A stretch of DNA of 64,000 nucleotides, taken from Flavobacteriaceae bacterium (lineage in GTDB: Bacteria; Bacteroidota; Bacteroidia; Flavobacteriales; Flavobacteriaceae). The notes beneath the pieces are model-generated. The model made no database searches. It was given only the letters and a program-made list of their open reading frames with translations, and was not told the origin of the DNA. The DNA lies in assembly GCA_022428005.1 (NCBI GenBank), contig JAKMDI010000016.1, positions 1 to 64,000 on the forward strand, given 5' to 3'. Position 1 is the first letter of the stretch; each line of letters begins with the position of its first letter. The translations under genes and the position numbers were made by a program. Of this stretch, positions 43,133 to 52,568 are shown in pieces.

Positions 43133-45496
43133 ATGCTCAAGCATCTGTACTTAATACTGATAGTATTAGATTTTCATCATTCAATTGCCCAAACCACGGG
43201 TCAATTTTCAGGAAGGGTACTCGATCAGCAAACCCAGCTGCCGATTCCTGGGGTGACCGTTCTGTTAGAAGGAACGGTAATTGGGGTTGTTACAAACGAT
43301 GAGGGGTACTTTTCTTTTGAAGACATTCCACCCAGAACTTACAACCTTGTGGTCCGCCATTTGGGTTATCAATCTCAAACGGTCTTTAATATAATTGTCA
43401 AAACATTCGGTACGCCCCCCTTGCAAATATTGATGGAGGAATCCTCGGATGCGTTGGATGAAATAGTTGTTTTTCAGAGCCCTTTCAGGACTTCAATAGA
43501 GACGCCATTGTCCACACAAACCTTTTCTGCCGTTGAAATTGAAACCTATCCAGGAGGCAACAACGATATTACCAAAGTCATTCAAAGTATGCCCGGAATA
43601 TCACCTTCTATTGGTGGGTTTAGAAATGATATTATCATTAGGGGAGGTGCACCCAATGAATCTGTTTATTATCTCGATGGAATAGAAATTCCAAACATTA
43701 ATCATTTTAGCACCCAAGGCAGTGCAGGAGGACCTGTGGGGATGTTAAACGTATCTTTTATTCGAGAGGTCACCCTTTCGAGTTCCGCTTTTGGAGCCGA
43801 ATATGACAATCCACTGTCAGGGGTTTTGTCTTTTGAACAAAGATCAGGAAATCCCAACAGGTTTGGAGGGAATTTCAGATTGGGAGCAAGCGAAGCGGCT
43901 TTGACGCTCGAGGGACCCTTGTTTCGAAAAGACAAAGAAAAGCCAGCAAAAACCACCTTGCTTTTTTCTGTGAGGAGGAGCTATCTTCAATTTCTTTTTG
44001 AATTGATTGGTTTGCCCATAAGACCAGATTATTGGGATTTCCAATGGAAAGTAAATCATGAAATTGATGCTTACAACACCCTTACCTTTCTCGGCTTGGG
44101 AACGGTTGATGACTTTTCGGTAAAAGCTCCTGATGATTTTGATGCAGAGCAGCAGGCGACCATTGAACAAGTACCCATTATTGAACAGAAAACCATTACG
44201 GTTGGAGTGTCGTGGAATAGGAAATATAAAAATGGAAAGGGCGCCATGACCACTGCCATCAGTACCAACAGATTACAAAATATTTTTTCTCGATATCGGG
44301 ACAACACTCAAAAAACGGGGATTATTTTTAAAAATGATTCCTATGAGCAAGAGACCAAGCTTCGCTATCAGACCCTACACTATTTGAATGAGTGGAAATT
44401 GGCTGCTGGAACCAATATTCAGTATGCTGACTATTTCAATGACACCCAAAGCATACTTTATAATATCAACTACAGCACGGGAATAGATTTTTTAAAATAT
44501 GGGTTTTTTGCCAAGGGAGAACGAAAATTTTTTGATGACAATCTCGGTTTATCATTTGGTTTTAGATTCGATGCAGACACCTTTTCAGAGGGATCCAGCT
44601 TAATGGACAATTTCTCACCGCGTCTTTCCCTGACATACAACCTCACAGAGGACCAAACTTGGAAGATGAATGCCTCGGTGGGAAGATATTATAAAATACC
44701 CACCTACACTATGCTGGGGTATCAGGACAACCTGAGAACGTTCATAAATCAGAAGGCCAAATACACCCAAAGCGATCATTTCGTGATGGGAATAGAATAC
44801 GCACCGGGCAATGCCTCAAGGGTAACCCTTGAAGGATTTTATAAAAAATACAGCCAATACCCAATATCACTCATAGATGGGGTGTCAATAGCAAATAAAG
44901 GAGGCGATTTTGAGGTCTTGGGGAACGAGGCCATAGCTACAGACGGACGAGGAAAAAGTTATGGAATAGAGGCATTGTACCAACAAAAACTCACTAAAAA
45001 TTTCTATGGTGTTTTTGCCTACACCTATTTCCACAGTCAATTTACCACAGCCAATGGGGACTATTTGCCCTCGGTTTGGGACAGTCGAAACTTGATCTCT
45101 TTTTCTGGTGGATATAAGTTAAAAAGAAACTGGGAGATTAGTGCGCGCTGGCGTTTTTCTGGAAAAACCCCCTATGTTCCAGTGGATCAAATTGCATCTT
45201 TGTCGGCCTATCCCGAGATTGTATTGGACTACAATCAGTTGGGAAATGTTAAGTTGGACCCCTTTAATTTGGCAGATATCAGGTTTGATAAAAAGTGGAA
45301 TTTTAAACGCTATGCATTTAATTTTTATTTTGAGATTCAAAATTTCTTAGCCCAGGCAGTACCCAGACCGGAGGAATATGGACTCAATAGATCTGAAACA
45401 GGAGCGCTGATATTGCCGAGATCCTTGGTAAAGGTAAACACGGACGAAAATAATAATATCCCCATTCCCACTTTTGGGTTTGTGGTGGATTTTTAG
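43133..45496 (+). CDS. TonB-dependent receptor with carboxypeptidase-like domain
   Basis: About 787 residues. Signal peptide to about residue 20 (H-S-I-A-Q), a regulatory-like beta domain (about 25-105: F-S-G-R-V-L-D-Q and G-Y-F-S-F-E-D-I), a plug with I-I-I-R-G-G-A-P-N-E-S-V-Y-Y-L-D-G (about 165-185), then the barrel. The G-G-N-N-D-I plug region is common in receptors of unknown ligand. Alone on its strand, divergent from the Rieske lipoprotein. The substrate is unknown. Confidence 0.85.
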   Translation: MLKHLYLILIVLDFHHSIAQTTGQFSGRVLDQQTQLPIPGVTVLLEGTVIGVVTNDEGYFSFEDIPPRTYNLVVRHLGYQSQTVFNIIVKTFGTPPLQILMEESSDALDEIVVFQSPFRTSIETPLSTQTFSAVEIETYPGGNNDITKVIQSMPGISPSIGGFRNDIIIRGGAPNESVYYLDGIEIPNINHFSTQGSAGGPVGMLNVSFIREVTLSSSAFGAEYDNPLSGVLSFEQRSGNPNRFGGNFRLGASEAALTLEGPLFRKDKEKPAKTTLLFSVRRSYLQFLFELIGLPIRPDYWDFQWKVNHEIDAYNTLTFLGLGTVDDFSVKAPDDFDAEQQATIEQVPIIEQKTITVGVSWNRKYKNGKGAMTTAISTNRLQNIFSRYRDNTQKTGIIFKNDSYEQETKLRYQTLHYLNEWKLAAGTNIQYADYFNDTQSILYNINYSTGIDFLKYGFFAKGERKFFDDNLGLSFGFRFDADTFSEGSSLMDNFSPRLSLTYNLTEDQTWKMNASVGRYYKIPTYTMLGYQDNLRTFINQKAKYTQSDHFVMGIEYAPGNASRVTLEGFYKKYSQYPISLIDGVSIANKGGDFEVLGNEAIATDGRGKSYGIEALYQQKLTKNFYGVFAYTYFHSQFTTANGDYLPSVWDSRNLISFSGGYKLKRNWEISARWRFSGKTPYVPVDQIASLSAYPEIVLDYNQLGNVKLDPFNLADIRFDKKWNFKRYAFNFYFEIQNFLAQAVPRPEEYGLNRSETGALILPRSLVKVNTDENNNIPIPTFGFVVDF

Positions 45497-45498
45497 AA

Positions 45499-46023
45499 TT
45501 ATTTAAAAATATCCAATAGGCCTTCTGGAAGTTCGAAGTGTATCTTTTTATTTTTTTTGTCCAGTTTCTTGATAAAGTTATCGTGAACCGGGATCAATAT
45601 TTCCGTACCCGCTGAGTCAATTACAAAAAGCGCTTGAGGACCTGCATCATTAACCGCGGTGATCCTTCCAATGGATTTTCCGTCGTCAGCGATGGCATAG
45701 AAATCGATCACCTCGTGGTAGTAAAATTTATCGTCCTCTAGTGGTGCCAACATATTTAAAGGTAAATAGACTTCTTTTTTAATTAATTCGGATGCATCAC
45801 TTTCTGAATCTACACCTTCAAATTTTACCCTTAAAAGCGCCGATTTGTGCAAGCGACACTGGTCAATAAAATAAGGTACCAAACCTTCGGAAGTGGTTAC
45901 AAAAAGCGAGTTGAGGTCGGCATAATCGCTGGGTGTGTCCGTATCTAATTTTAAAAGAATTTCACCTTTAAAGCTGTATTTTCCAACAATGGTTCCCAAG
46001 AAGAAACAGTCTTCTTTAAGCAT
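45499..46023 (-). CDS. rimM: Ribosome maturation factor RimM
   Basis: A 174-residue protein with an N-terminal RimM beta-barrel (F-F-L-G-T-I-V-G-K-Y-S-F-K-G-E-I) and a C-terminal PRC-barrel (F-Y-Y-H-E-V-I-D-F, I-P-V-H-D-N-F-I). It assists 30S head assembly by binding S19. It follows rpsP by 21 bases, the conserved S16-RimM order. Confidence 0.93.
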   Translation of the reverse strand: MLKEDCFFLGTIVGKYSFKGEILLKLDTDTPSDYADLNSLFVTTSEGLVPYFIDQCRLHKSALLRVKFEGVDSESDASELIKKEVYLPLNMLAPLEDDKFYYHEVIDFYAIADDGKSIGRITAVNDAGPQALFVIDSAGTEILIPVHDNFIKKLDKKNKKIHFELPEGLLDIFK

Positions 46024-46044
46024 GATGATTTAGAGGAGAAACGA

Positions 46045-46740
46045 TTATTCTTTTGATTCCGTCTCTTCGTTGGACGTTTCCTCCGTTTGAGGTGCTTCTT
46101 CAGCAGCAGAAGTTTCTTCAACAGCGGGTGCTTCTTCGGCAACAGGAGTTTCTTCAACAGCAGGTGCTTCTTCAGACTCAGGCGCTGCCTCAGCAGCAGG
46201 TGCTTCTTCCGTAGCGGGTGTTTCTTCGGATTCAGGCGCTGCCTCAGCAGCAGGTGCTTCTTCTGTAGCGGGTTCTTCTTCGGATTCAGGCGCTGCAGTT
46301 AGGTCTTCAATTCTTTTCTGATTGACAGCTTTTTCAGCCTCTAATCGATCACTGAGATCTTTGGCTTTATCTTTGTCCAATCCGTCAATTTTTGCCTGAA
46401 TTTTGGCTTGTTTCTCTTCCAACCAAGCAGCAAAACGCTTGTCGGCTTCTTCTTGTGAAAAAGCACCTTTCGAGACTCCCCCATTGAGGTGATGTTTCAT
46501 CATCGCGCCTCGATAAGACAGAAGTGTTCTGGCAGTATCAGAGGGTTGTGCTCCGTTTTCAAGCCATTCCACAGCTTTGTCAACATTTAAGTTTACTGTC
46601 GCTGGATTGGTGTTGGGGTTGTAAGTTCCAATTTTTTCTAAATAACGACCATCGCGTTTGGCGCGGCTGTCCGCTGCTACTATCCAATAAAATGGGCTAC
46701 CTTTTTTTCCGTGTCGTTGAAGTCTAATCCTTACGGGCAT
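46045..46740 (-). CDS. rpsP: 30S ribosomal protein S16 with long repetitive acidic tail
   Basis: A 231-residue protein. The normal S16 fold takes the first 80 or so residues (P-V-R-I-R-L-Q-R-H-G-K-K, Y-W-I-V-A-A-D-S-R). A helical extension (about 85-150) and a Glu/Ala/Pro/Thr-rich tail (152-231) follow. The tail has three 18-residue repeats of the type E-S-E-E-x-P-A-T-E-E-A-P-A-A-E-A-A-P, at 46287-46126. Extended S16 is usual in flavobacteria, but the repeated tail is long. The leader has a GGAGGT/ACCGCC stem-loop (46756-46772, one mismatch). Confidence 0.92.
   Translation of the reverse strand: MPVRIRLQRHGKKGSPFYWIVAADSRAKRDGRYLEKIGTYNPNTNPATVNLNVDKAVEWLENGAQPSDTARTLLSYRGAMMKHHLNGGVSKGAFSQEEADKRFAAWLEEKQAKIQAKIDGLDKDKAKDLSDRLEAEKAVNQKRIEDLTAAPESEEEPATEEAPAAEAAPESEETPATEEAPAAEAAPESEEAPAVEETPVAEEAPAVEETSAAEEAPQTEETSNEETESKE
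46126..46287 (-). repeat. Three tandem 54-bp repeats in the rpsP tail
   Basis: Units 46287-46234, 46233-46180 and 46179-46126 each encode 18 residues. The first two differ only slightly, including P-E-S-E-E then (E/T)-P-A-T-E-E-A-P-A-A-E. The third has diverged. Recent duplication by slippage is likely, so the copy number may vary between strains. Confidence 0.8.
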
Positions 46741-46793
46741 ATCATATTAATTTATGGAGGTTCTCGACCGCCTGGTTATTAATTCTAAGGGTG

Positions 46794-46823
46794 CAAATTT
46801 AATATATTATTTTAAATAACAAA
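46794..46823 (-). promoter_or_regulatory. Promoter of rpsP-rimM
   Basis: On the minus strand, TTTG (46823-46820), an 18-base spacer, then TAAATTTG (46801-46794). Both elements match the Bacteroidota consensus. Leader about 49 bases. Confidence 0.65.
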
Positions 46824-46894
46824 CCTGAACCAAATAATATATGACCATTCGAAAAAAAATAGTGCTGTTCCAGATTGTATGAACGCACAACGGC

Positions 46895-46925
46895 TTGGCA
46901 AACCAGATTAAAAAATGTACTTTTG
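46895..46925 (+). promoter_or_regulatory. Promoter of tig (tig-clpP-clpX cluster)
   Basis: TTG of TTGGCA at 46895-46897, 20-base spacer, then TACTTTTG at 46918-46925. A second -7-like TATTTTTG lies at 46932-46939, 9 bases before the ATG at 46949. Confidence 0.65.
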
Positions 46926-46948
46926 CGCCCATATTTTTGCCATTTCAT

Positions 46949-48277
46949 ATGAACATTTCACGTAAAGACACTGACGCCCTAAACACTACCGTTACCATTG
47001 CTGTAGAACGCAACGATTTTCAAGAAAAAGTAAATAAAGTTCTTTCGGATTACCGTAAAAACGCCAATGTGCCTGGATTTAGAAAAGGTCATGTTCCGAT
47101 GGGCATGATCAAGAAACAATACGAAACTGCGGTTACTGCAGACGAGGTTAATAAATTATTACAGGAAAAATTAGAGGCATACCTCAAAGAGGAAAACCTA
47201 AAAACTTTGGGAAATCCACTACCGGTGTTAAAGGACGATTTGGATTGGAAATCAGCCAAAATTGATTTTGATTTTGAATTGGGCTTGTCCCCCGAGTTTG
47301 AGGTGAACCTGACTGCCAAGAACAAAGTCACGCACTATCAAATCACGGCAAGTAATGATATGATTAATGACCAAATTATCTATTATCGCAAGCAATACGG
47401 CAAATTGGTGGCCCAGCCACATGCCAAAGATGATTTTGAAATAACTGCAGTTGTAAAAAATGAAGCTGCTGAAATCGATACGACCCCCACTTTCGAATTG
47501 AGTCAAATAAAAGGAAAAGCCAATTTGACAGCACTCAAAAAAGCAAAAGTCGGAGACATCGTAAAATTAAAAGCCAAAAACTTATTTAAAGACGAGGCCA
47601 CTGCTACCAGAGTTCTCACTATCTCGGCAGATAAGATCAATGAGATTGAGGGTGAGCTCGAATTTGACATCAAAGAAATTAACGAGCGTGTATTAGCGGA
47701 AATTAATCAAGAATTTTTTGATAAAATATATGGTCCTGAAGCGGTAAAGTCAGAGGACGAGATGAAAGCCAAAATTACAGAGGGGTTGGAAAAACAATTC
47801 GAGCAACAATCGGATCAGAAATTACTCAACGATGTTACTGAATATTTAGTTTCCAAAACCAAATTTGATTTACCAGAGGTGTTTCTAAAAAAATGGATGC
47901 AAAATTCTGGAGAAAAGCCGATGACTGTTGCGGAAGCTGCTGAAGAATACGATCGATCCGAAAAAGGAATCAGGTACCAGCTTATTGAGGGTAAAATCAT
48001 TGATGAGCACGATCTTCAAATTAAATTCGAAGAGCTTAAAGAATTCGCCAAGGAGATGATTTTAATGCAAATGGCACAATATGGTCAGGCGGGCTTACCC
48101 GACGAAGAGTTGGATGGAATTGTGGCCAGAGTAATGTCAAACCAAGACGAAACACGAAGGATTTCTGAACAATTGATGAGCAAAAAGCTCTTGGAATTCT
48201 ACAAAACTAACCTCACCCTTAAAAAGAAAAAATTGCCCTTCGACGCATTTGTGAAAGAGGCATATGGACAAGGCTAA
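46949..48277 (+). CDS. tig: Trigger factor
   Basis: About 442 residues. The ribosome-binding domain has V-P-G-F-R-K-G-H-V-P (signature G-F-R-x-G), and helical arms fill the C-terminal half. The peptidyl-prolyl isomerase part in the middle is poorly conserved. The ATG at 46949 is preferred over one 18 codons upstream, which would lie inside the promoter. The ribosome-associated chaperone gene precedes clpP and clpX, the classic cluster. Confidence 0.92.
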   Translation: MNISRKDTDALNTTVTIAVERNDFQEKVNKVLSDYRKNANVPGFRKGHVPMGMIKKQYETAVTADEVNKLLQEKLEAYLKEENLKTLGNPLPVLKDDLDWKSAKIDFDFELGLSPEFEVNLTAKNKVTHYQITASNDMINDQIIYYRKQYGKLVAQPHAKDDFEITAVVKNEAAEIDTTPTFELSQIKGKANLTALKKAKVGDIVKLKAKNLFKDEATATRVLTISADKINEIEGELEFDIKEINERVLAEINQEFFDKIYGPEAVKSEDEMKAKITEGLEKQFEQQSDQKLLNDVTEYLVSKTKFDLPEVFLKKWMQNSGEKPMTVAEAAEEYDRSEKGIRYQLIEGKIIDEHDLQIKFEELKEFAKEMILMQMAQYGQAGLPDEELDGIVARVMSNQDETRRISEQLMSKKLLEFYKTNLTLKKKKLPFDAFVKEAYGQG

Positions 48278-48311
48278 TTTTTTTGATTAATTTTATATAA
48301 AGAAAAATAAA

Positions 48312-48974
48312 ATGGACTACGGAAAAGAATTTAAGGAATTTGCTACCAAGCACCATGGCATCAACTCCATGTATTACGATAAAATTGTCAGCAGTATGAC
48401 CCCATACATTATTGAGGAAAGACAGTTAAATGTCGCACAGATGGATGTGTTTTCTCGACTCATGATGGACAGAATTATGTTTTTGGGAACTGCCATTAAC
48501 GACAGTGTGGCCAATGTGATCCAAGCACAATTACTTTTTTTGCAAAGCACAGATTCCAAACGCGATATCCAAATGTATATTAATTCCCCAGGGGGAAGTG
48601 TTTATGCAGGGTTGGGGATCTACGACACCATGCAGTTCATCACACCCGATGTGGCGACCATTTGCACTGGTATGGCTGCTTCTATGGGAGCGGTATTGTT
48701 GTGTGCAGGTGAAAAAGGAAAACGCTCTGCGCTCACCCATTCAAGAGTAATGATCCACCAACCCCTTGGTGGGGCTCAGGGGCAGGCGTCTGATATAGAA
48801 ATTACTGCCAGAGAAATACTCAAGTTAAAAGACGAACTGTATCAAATTATTGCAAACAAATCGGGGCAGAGTATCGAAAAAGTAAATCAAGACAGTGATC
48901 GTGATTATTGGATGAAAGCAGAGGAAGCCAAAAGCTACGGAATGGTAGATGAGGTTTTGGGTACTGAAAAATAA
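48312..48974 (+). CDS. clpP: ATP-dependent Clp protease proteolytic subunit
   Basis: A 220-residue serine protease. Catalytic Ser 124 in G-M-A-A-S-M-G-A, His 149 in R-V-M-I-H-Q-P, and Asp about 198. It forms the tetradecameric ClpP barrel. 34 bases after tig, 6 bases before clpX. Confidence 0.96.
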   Translation: MDYGKEFKEFATKHHGINSMYYDKIVSSMTPYIIEERQLNVAQMDVFSRLMMDRIMFLGTAINDSVANVIQAQLLFLQSTDSKRDIQMYINSPGGSVYAGLGIYDTMQFITPDVATICTGMAASMGAVLLCAGEKGKRSALTHSRVMIHQPLGGAQGQASDIEITAREILKLKDELYQIIANKSGQSIEKVNQDSDRDYWMKAEEAKSYGMVDEVLGTEK

Positions 48975-48980
48975 TATCCT

Positions 48981-50207
48981 ATGAGTAAAGAAGAATTAAA
49001 TTGTTCCTTTTGTGGCAGGGCCAAACCCCAAACCCAATTGCTTATTGCTGGTTTGGACGCTCACATTTGTGACAAGTGTATTCTTCAAGCTCACGGAATA
49101 GTAAAAGAAGAAACTTCCGATGAGAAAGAGGAAAGTAGATTTGATGTTGAACTCCACCCGCCAAAGCAAATAAAGTCCTTTTTGGATGAGTACGTCATTG
49201 GTCAGGAGTCCGCCAAAAAAATCCTCTCGGTAGCCGTTTACAACCACTACAAACGCATTAATTACACCAAGACTAAAAGCGACATTGAAATACAAAAAAG
49301 CAATGTTATTTTGGTGGGGCAGACCGGTACTGGAAAAACTTTATTGGCACAAACCATATCCAAACTACTCAGAGTCCCCTTGGCCATAGTAGATGCCACT
49401 GTCCTAACAGAGGCAGGCTACGTTGGGGAAGACGTAGAAAGTATTTTAACCCGTTTACTACAGGCGGCGGATTACGATGTAGAAAAGACCCAAAAGGGAA
49501 TTGTTTTTATTGATGAAATCGATAAAATTGCTCGTAAAAGTGATAACCCTTCCATCACCAGAGATGTTTCTGGAGAAGGAGTTCAGCAAGCTTTACTCAA
49601 GCTGCTGGAAGGAACCACCGTCAATGTTCCTCCAAAGGGAGGTAGAAAACACCCCGATCAAAAGTTTATTGAGGTGGATACTTCCGATATTTTATTTATC
49701 GCTGGTGGGGCTTTTGACGGAATAGAACGCACCATCAAAAATCGTATGAACCTCCAAGCCATTGGATACAACACCAAAGAGGAGCTTAAAAAAGTAGACA
49801 CCGATAATATATTACAATACATTACGCCACAAGACATCAAATCCTTTGGCTTGATTCCAGAGATCATCGGTCGGTTGCCCGTATTGTCCTATCTGAATCC
49901 TCTGGACAAAGAAACATTAAGCACGATATTGACCACCCCCAAAAATGCATTGGTCAAACAATACATTCAGCTTTTTGAAATGGACGGAATCACATTGTCC
50001 TTTACCCAAGGAGCGTTAGATTTTATTGTGGAAAAAGCCTTAGAATACAAACTTGGTGCTCGCGGTTTGCGTTCCCTTTGTGAGGCAGTGCTCAATGAGG
50101 CCATGTTCGATCTGCCCGAATCCGATGTTAAGCTACTAAAGGTAACAAAAACCTATGCAGAGCAGAGACTCGCCAAAATAGAGATGCCTGCTTTAAAAGT
50201 CGTTTAA
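48981..50207 (+). CDS. clpX: ATP-dependent Clp protease ATP-binding subunit ClpX
   Basis: A 408-residue AAA+ unfoldase. The N-terminal zinc finger has Cys 8, 11, 30 and 33. Walker A G-Q-T-G-T-G-K-T lies at 113-120, Walker B is I-V-F-I-D-E-I-D-K, and the pore/sensor motifs include Y-V-G-E-D-V and G-A-R-G-L-R. It feeds proteins to the ClpP encoded just upstream. It converges with the GH3-like gene. Confidence 0.96.
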   Translation: MSKEELNCSFCGRAKPQTQLLIAGLDAHICDKCILQAHGIVKEETSDEKEESRFDVELHPPKQIKSFLDEYVIGQESAKKILSVAVYNHYKRINYTKTKSDIEIQKSNVILVGQTGTGKTLLAQTISKLLRVPLAIVDATVLTEAGYVGEDVESILTRLLQAADYDVEKTQKGIVFIDEIDKIARKSDNPSITRDVSGEGVQQALLKLLEGTTVNVPPKGGRKHPDQKFIEVDTSDILFIAGGAFDGIERTIKNRMNLQAIGYNTKEELKKVDTDNILQYITPQDIKSFGLIPEIIGRLPVLSYLNPLDKETLSTILTTPKNALVKQYIQLFEMDGITLSFTQGALDFIVEKALEYKLGARGLRSLCEAVLNEAMFDLPESDVKLLKVTKTYAEQRLAKIEMPALKVV

Positions 50208-50214
50208 TAGACTC

Positions 50215-51732
50215 CTAGTGGTTCATTATTAGTAATTCTTCTATAAAGTCTCTATTATTTGAAAGTCTGGGAACTTTGTGTTGCCCCCCCAACTTGTTTT
50301 TTTTGGCCATCCAATTGTAGAAAAGATTTTTTTTAGCGATTTCCAACTTTGGGAGTGAAAGGGTCATGTCTTTGTATCTTTTGGCTTCATAATCTGAATT
50401 TTCTGTTTTCAAATAGTGATCGAGAAGTTCAACAAACCTTCCTTTATCTTTTGGGGGGTGGGTGAATTCGATGAGCCATTGATGTCCCCCTTTTACATTT
50501 GTTTCCATAAAAATGGGACCAGCAGTATAATCTACAATATTCAAGTTCATTTCCCGCGCGGCCTTGCTCAAAGCCACCTCAGCATTTTCGATCATCAGTT
50601 CCTCTCCAAATACATTGATGTGGTTTTTGATGCGCCCTGTTATTTGAATCCGATAGGGACTCAGAGAAGTAAACTTTAAGGTATCACCAATTTTATAACG
50701 CCACAATCCTGCATTTGTGGTAATCACCAAGGCATAATTTTTATTCAATTCCACTTCGCTTAATGGGATAATAACCGATTCATCCTCCCGATCAATTTGA
50801 TCCATGGGGATGAACTCATAAAAAATACCGTAATCCAGCATCAGTAATAGTTCATTGGATTCATTTTGGTCTTGCATACCAAAAAACCCCTCTGAAGCAT
50901 TGTAGATTTCAAAAAAATTAAGATCTGTTCCCTTAAACATCAGCTCAAACTGCTGGCGATAGGGATGGAAACTTACTCCGCCATGAAAGTAAACTTCTAT
51001 CATGGGCCAGACCTCGGTGATGTTCGTTTTTTTTGTTTTTTGTAACACATTTTGGAGTAGAACCAACATCCAGGAGGGAACCCCCGCCAAGCTGGTCACT
51101 TTTTCGCCCAAGGTTTCGTCAATGATGGCTTCCATTTTTGTTTCCCATTCCGACATCAGCGATACTTTCTGACTGGGCGTACTGCCCAACTCCGCCCAAA
51201 AGGGCAGATTGTCTATGATGATGGCAGAAAGGTCGCCAAAATACGAATCGGTATTCTGGTACAACTCGCTACTTCCTCCGAGACGCAGACACTTTCCCGC
51301 TAAAATCTGGGCGTTTTCATTGTTGTTGTAATAAATGGAAAGCATGTCTTTTCCTGCTTTGTAGTGGCAATCCTCTAGAGAATCAATGCTAATGGGAATG
51401 AATTTACTTTTCGCATTGGAAGTCCCACTGGATTTGGCAAACCACTTGATAGGGGTGTTCCAAAAAATATTTTGCTCTCCCTTTCTACAACGTTCAATTT
51501 GATCGACGATGTCCTCGTACTCAACAACAGACAATCGATTTTTAAAGTCATTGTAATTCTTTATGGATTCAAAATCATGTTTTTTGCCCAGCTCTGTTTT
51601 GGCCGCACTGCTCAACAGGCCGTGCAGTAATTCCTGCTGCACCTCATTGGGGTACTTCATAAACAGCTCTATTTGGTGAATTCGTTTTTTAAGAAACCAG
51701 GAGGCCACAGAATTGAAAAGGGGAATTGGCAT
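50215..51732 (-). CDS. GH3-like acyl-adenylating protein
   Basis: A 505-residue protein of the GH3 family, first known from plant auxin-amido synthetases and common in Bacteroidota. ATP/AMP-binding motifs are visible as K-S-S-G-T-S-N-A-K-S-K-F-I-P, E-I-Y-N-A-S-E-G-F-F and Y-K-I-G-D-T-L-K-F. It presumably adenylates a carboxylic acid and joins it to an amine. The bacterial substrate is unknown. Single-gene unit divergent from the DUF2797 gene. Confidence 0.88.
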   Translation of the reverse strand: MPIPLFNSVASWFLKKRIHQIELFMKYPNEVQQELLHGLLSSAAKTELGKKHDFESIKNYNDFKNRLSVVEYEDIVDQIERCRKGEQNIFWNTPIKWFAKSSGTSNAKSKFIPISIDSLEDCHYKAGKDMLSIYYNNNENAQILAGKCLRLGGSSELYQNTDSYFGDLSAIIIDNLPFWAELGSTPSQKVSLMSEWETKMEAIIDETLGEKVTSLAGVPSWMLVLLQNVLQKTKKTNITEVWPMIEVYFHGGVSFHPYRQQFELMFKGTDLNFFEIYNASEGFFGMQDQNESNELLLMLDYGIFYEFIPMDQIDREDESVIIPLSEVELNKNYALVITTNAGLWRYKIGDTLKFTSLSPYRIQITGRIKNHINVFGEELMIENAEVALSKAAREMNLNIVDYTAGPIFMETNVKGGHQWLIEFTHPPKDKGRFVELLDHYLKTENSDYEAKRYKDMTLSLPKLEIAKKNLFYNWMAKKNKLGGQHKVPRLSNNRDFIEELLIMNH

Positions 51733-51751
51733 GAGAAAAATGTATCTTTAG

Positions 51752-51759
51752 CAAAAATA
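51752..51759 (-). promoter_or_regulatory. -7 promoter box of the GH3-like gene
   Basis: TATTTTTG on the minus strand, 19 bases before the ATG at 51732. Confidence 0.45.
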
Positions 51760-51776
51760 TAAACTTTCGATTAAAG

Positions 51777-52568
51777 ATGTTTAAGGGTGTCCTAAAGAAA
51801 ATGATCACAGAGATGGGAACCCCCATTCGCTATTTTCTCAACTTAGACAACGACTTTATTGAAATTAATCAATTTTTAGACCGAACCCTAAAGCTCGAAT
51901 TTGCTGGCACGATGTGTTTGAACTGTAACGATTCAAAACCAATCTTTCGTCAGGGTTTTTGTAAAAGCTGTTTTTTTGAAAGCCCATCTGTCGGGGATTG
52001 GGTGATGCGCCCAGAATTGAGTAAAGCCCATTTGGGTGAAGAGGACCGTGATTTAGAGTATGAAAAAAGAGTGCAGTTGCAACCCCATTGGGTTTATCTT
52101 GCCCTGAGCAGTCACCTCAAGGTTGGTGTCACCCGACAGAGCCAGGTTCCTACCCGGTGGATTGATCAAGGAGCGCACGAGGCAGTTGGAATTTTAGAAG
52201 TCCCCAATCGCTATCTCGCCGGGATAGCTGAAGTCAGCCTTAAAGCGCATTTTTCTGACAAGACCAATTGGCGTAAAATGTTACAAAACGACTATGAGGA
52301 CGTGACTTGGGATCAGGCCATTGATCAAGCTTATGCCTGTTTGCCAGAGGAGTTAAAACAATATCAGATAGGAGGGCAAAACTTAACCACCATTACTTTT
52401 CCTGTTTTACAATATCCCGAAAAGGTCAAAAGCTTAAACTTGGAAAAAGAAAACAGCTACACTGGTATCCTCAAAGGAATCAAAGGCCAGTATCTACTCT
52501 TTGAGGATCAAACTGTTTACAATATCCGTTCCAATGAAGGAACAGTAGTGAACATCAATATAGACTAA
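51777..52568 (+). CDS. DUF2797 family zinc-finger protein with GIY-YIG-like core
   Basis: A 263-residue protein. A four-cysteine zinc site (Cys 47, 50, 62, 65) is followed by [17 protein letters not shown] and R-W-I-D-Q-G-A (about 110-143). That core resembles the beta-hairpin and helix of GIY-YIG nucleases. DUF2797 has no assigned activity that I know of. A nucleic-acid role is inferred. Its stop overlaps the convergent pseudouridine synthase by 4 bases. Confidence 0.78.
   Translation: MFKGVLKKMITEMGTPIRYFLNLDNDFIEINQFLDRTLKLEFAGTMCLNCNDSKPIFRQGFCKSCFFESPSVGDWVMRPELSKAHLGEEDRDLEYEKRVQLQPHWVYLALSSHLKVGVTRQSQVPTRWIDQGAHEAVGILEVPNRYLAGIAEVSLKAHFSDKTNWRKMLQNDYEDVTWDQAIDQAYACLPEELKQYQIGGQNLTTITFPVLQYPEKVKSLNLEKENSYTGILKGIKGQYLLFEDQTVYNIRSNEGTVVNINID

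Noticed and set aside
46126..46287. Tandem repeats considered as a CRISPR array
   Set aside because: The repeats are contiguous, in frame with rpsP and have no spacers.
46087..46302. Cys/Phe/Ser-rich plus-strand frame
   Set aside because: It is the antisense shadow of the repetitive rpsP tail.
46895..46948. Upstream ATG start for trigger factor
   Set aside because: It lies in the promoter elements; the ATG at 46949 gives the normal N-terminus.
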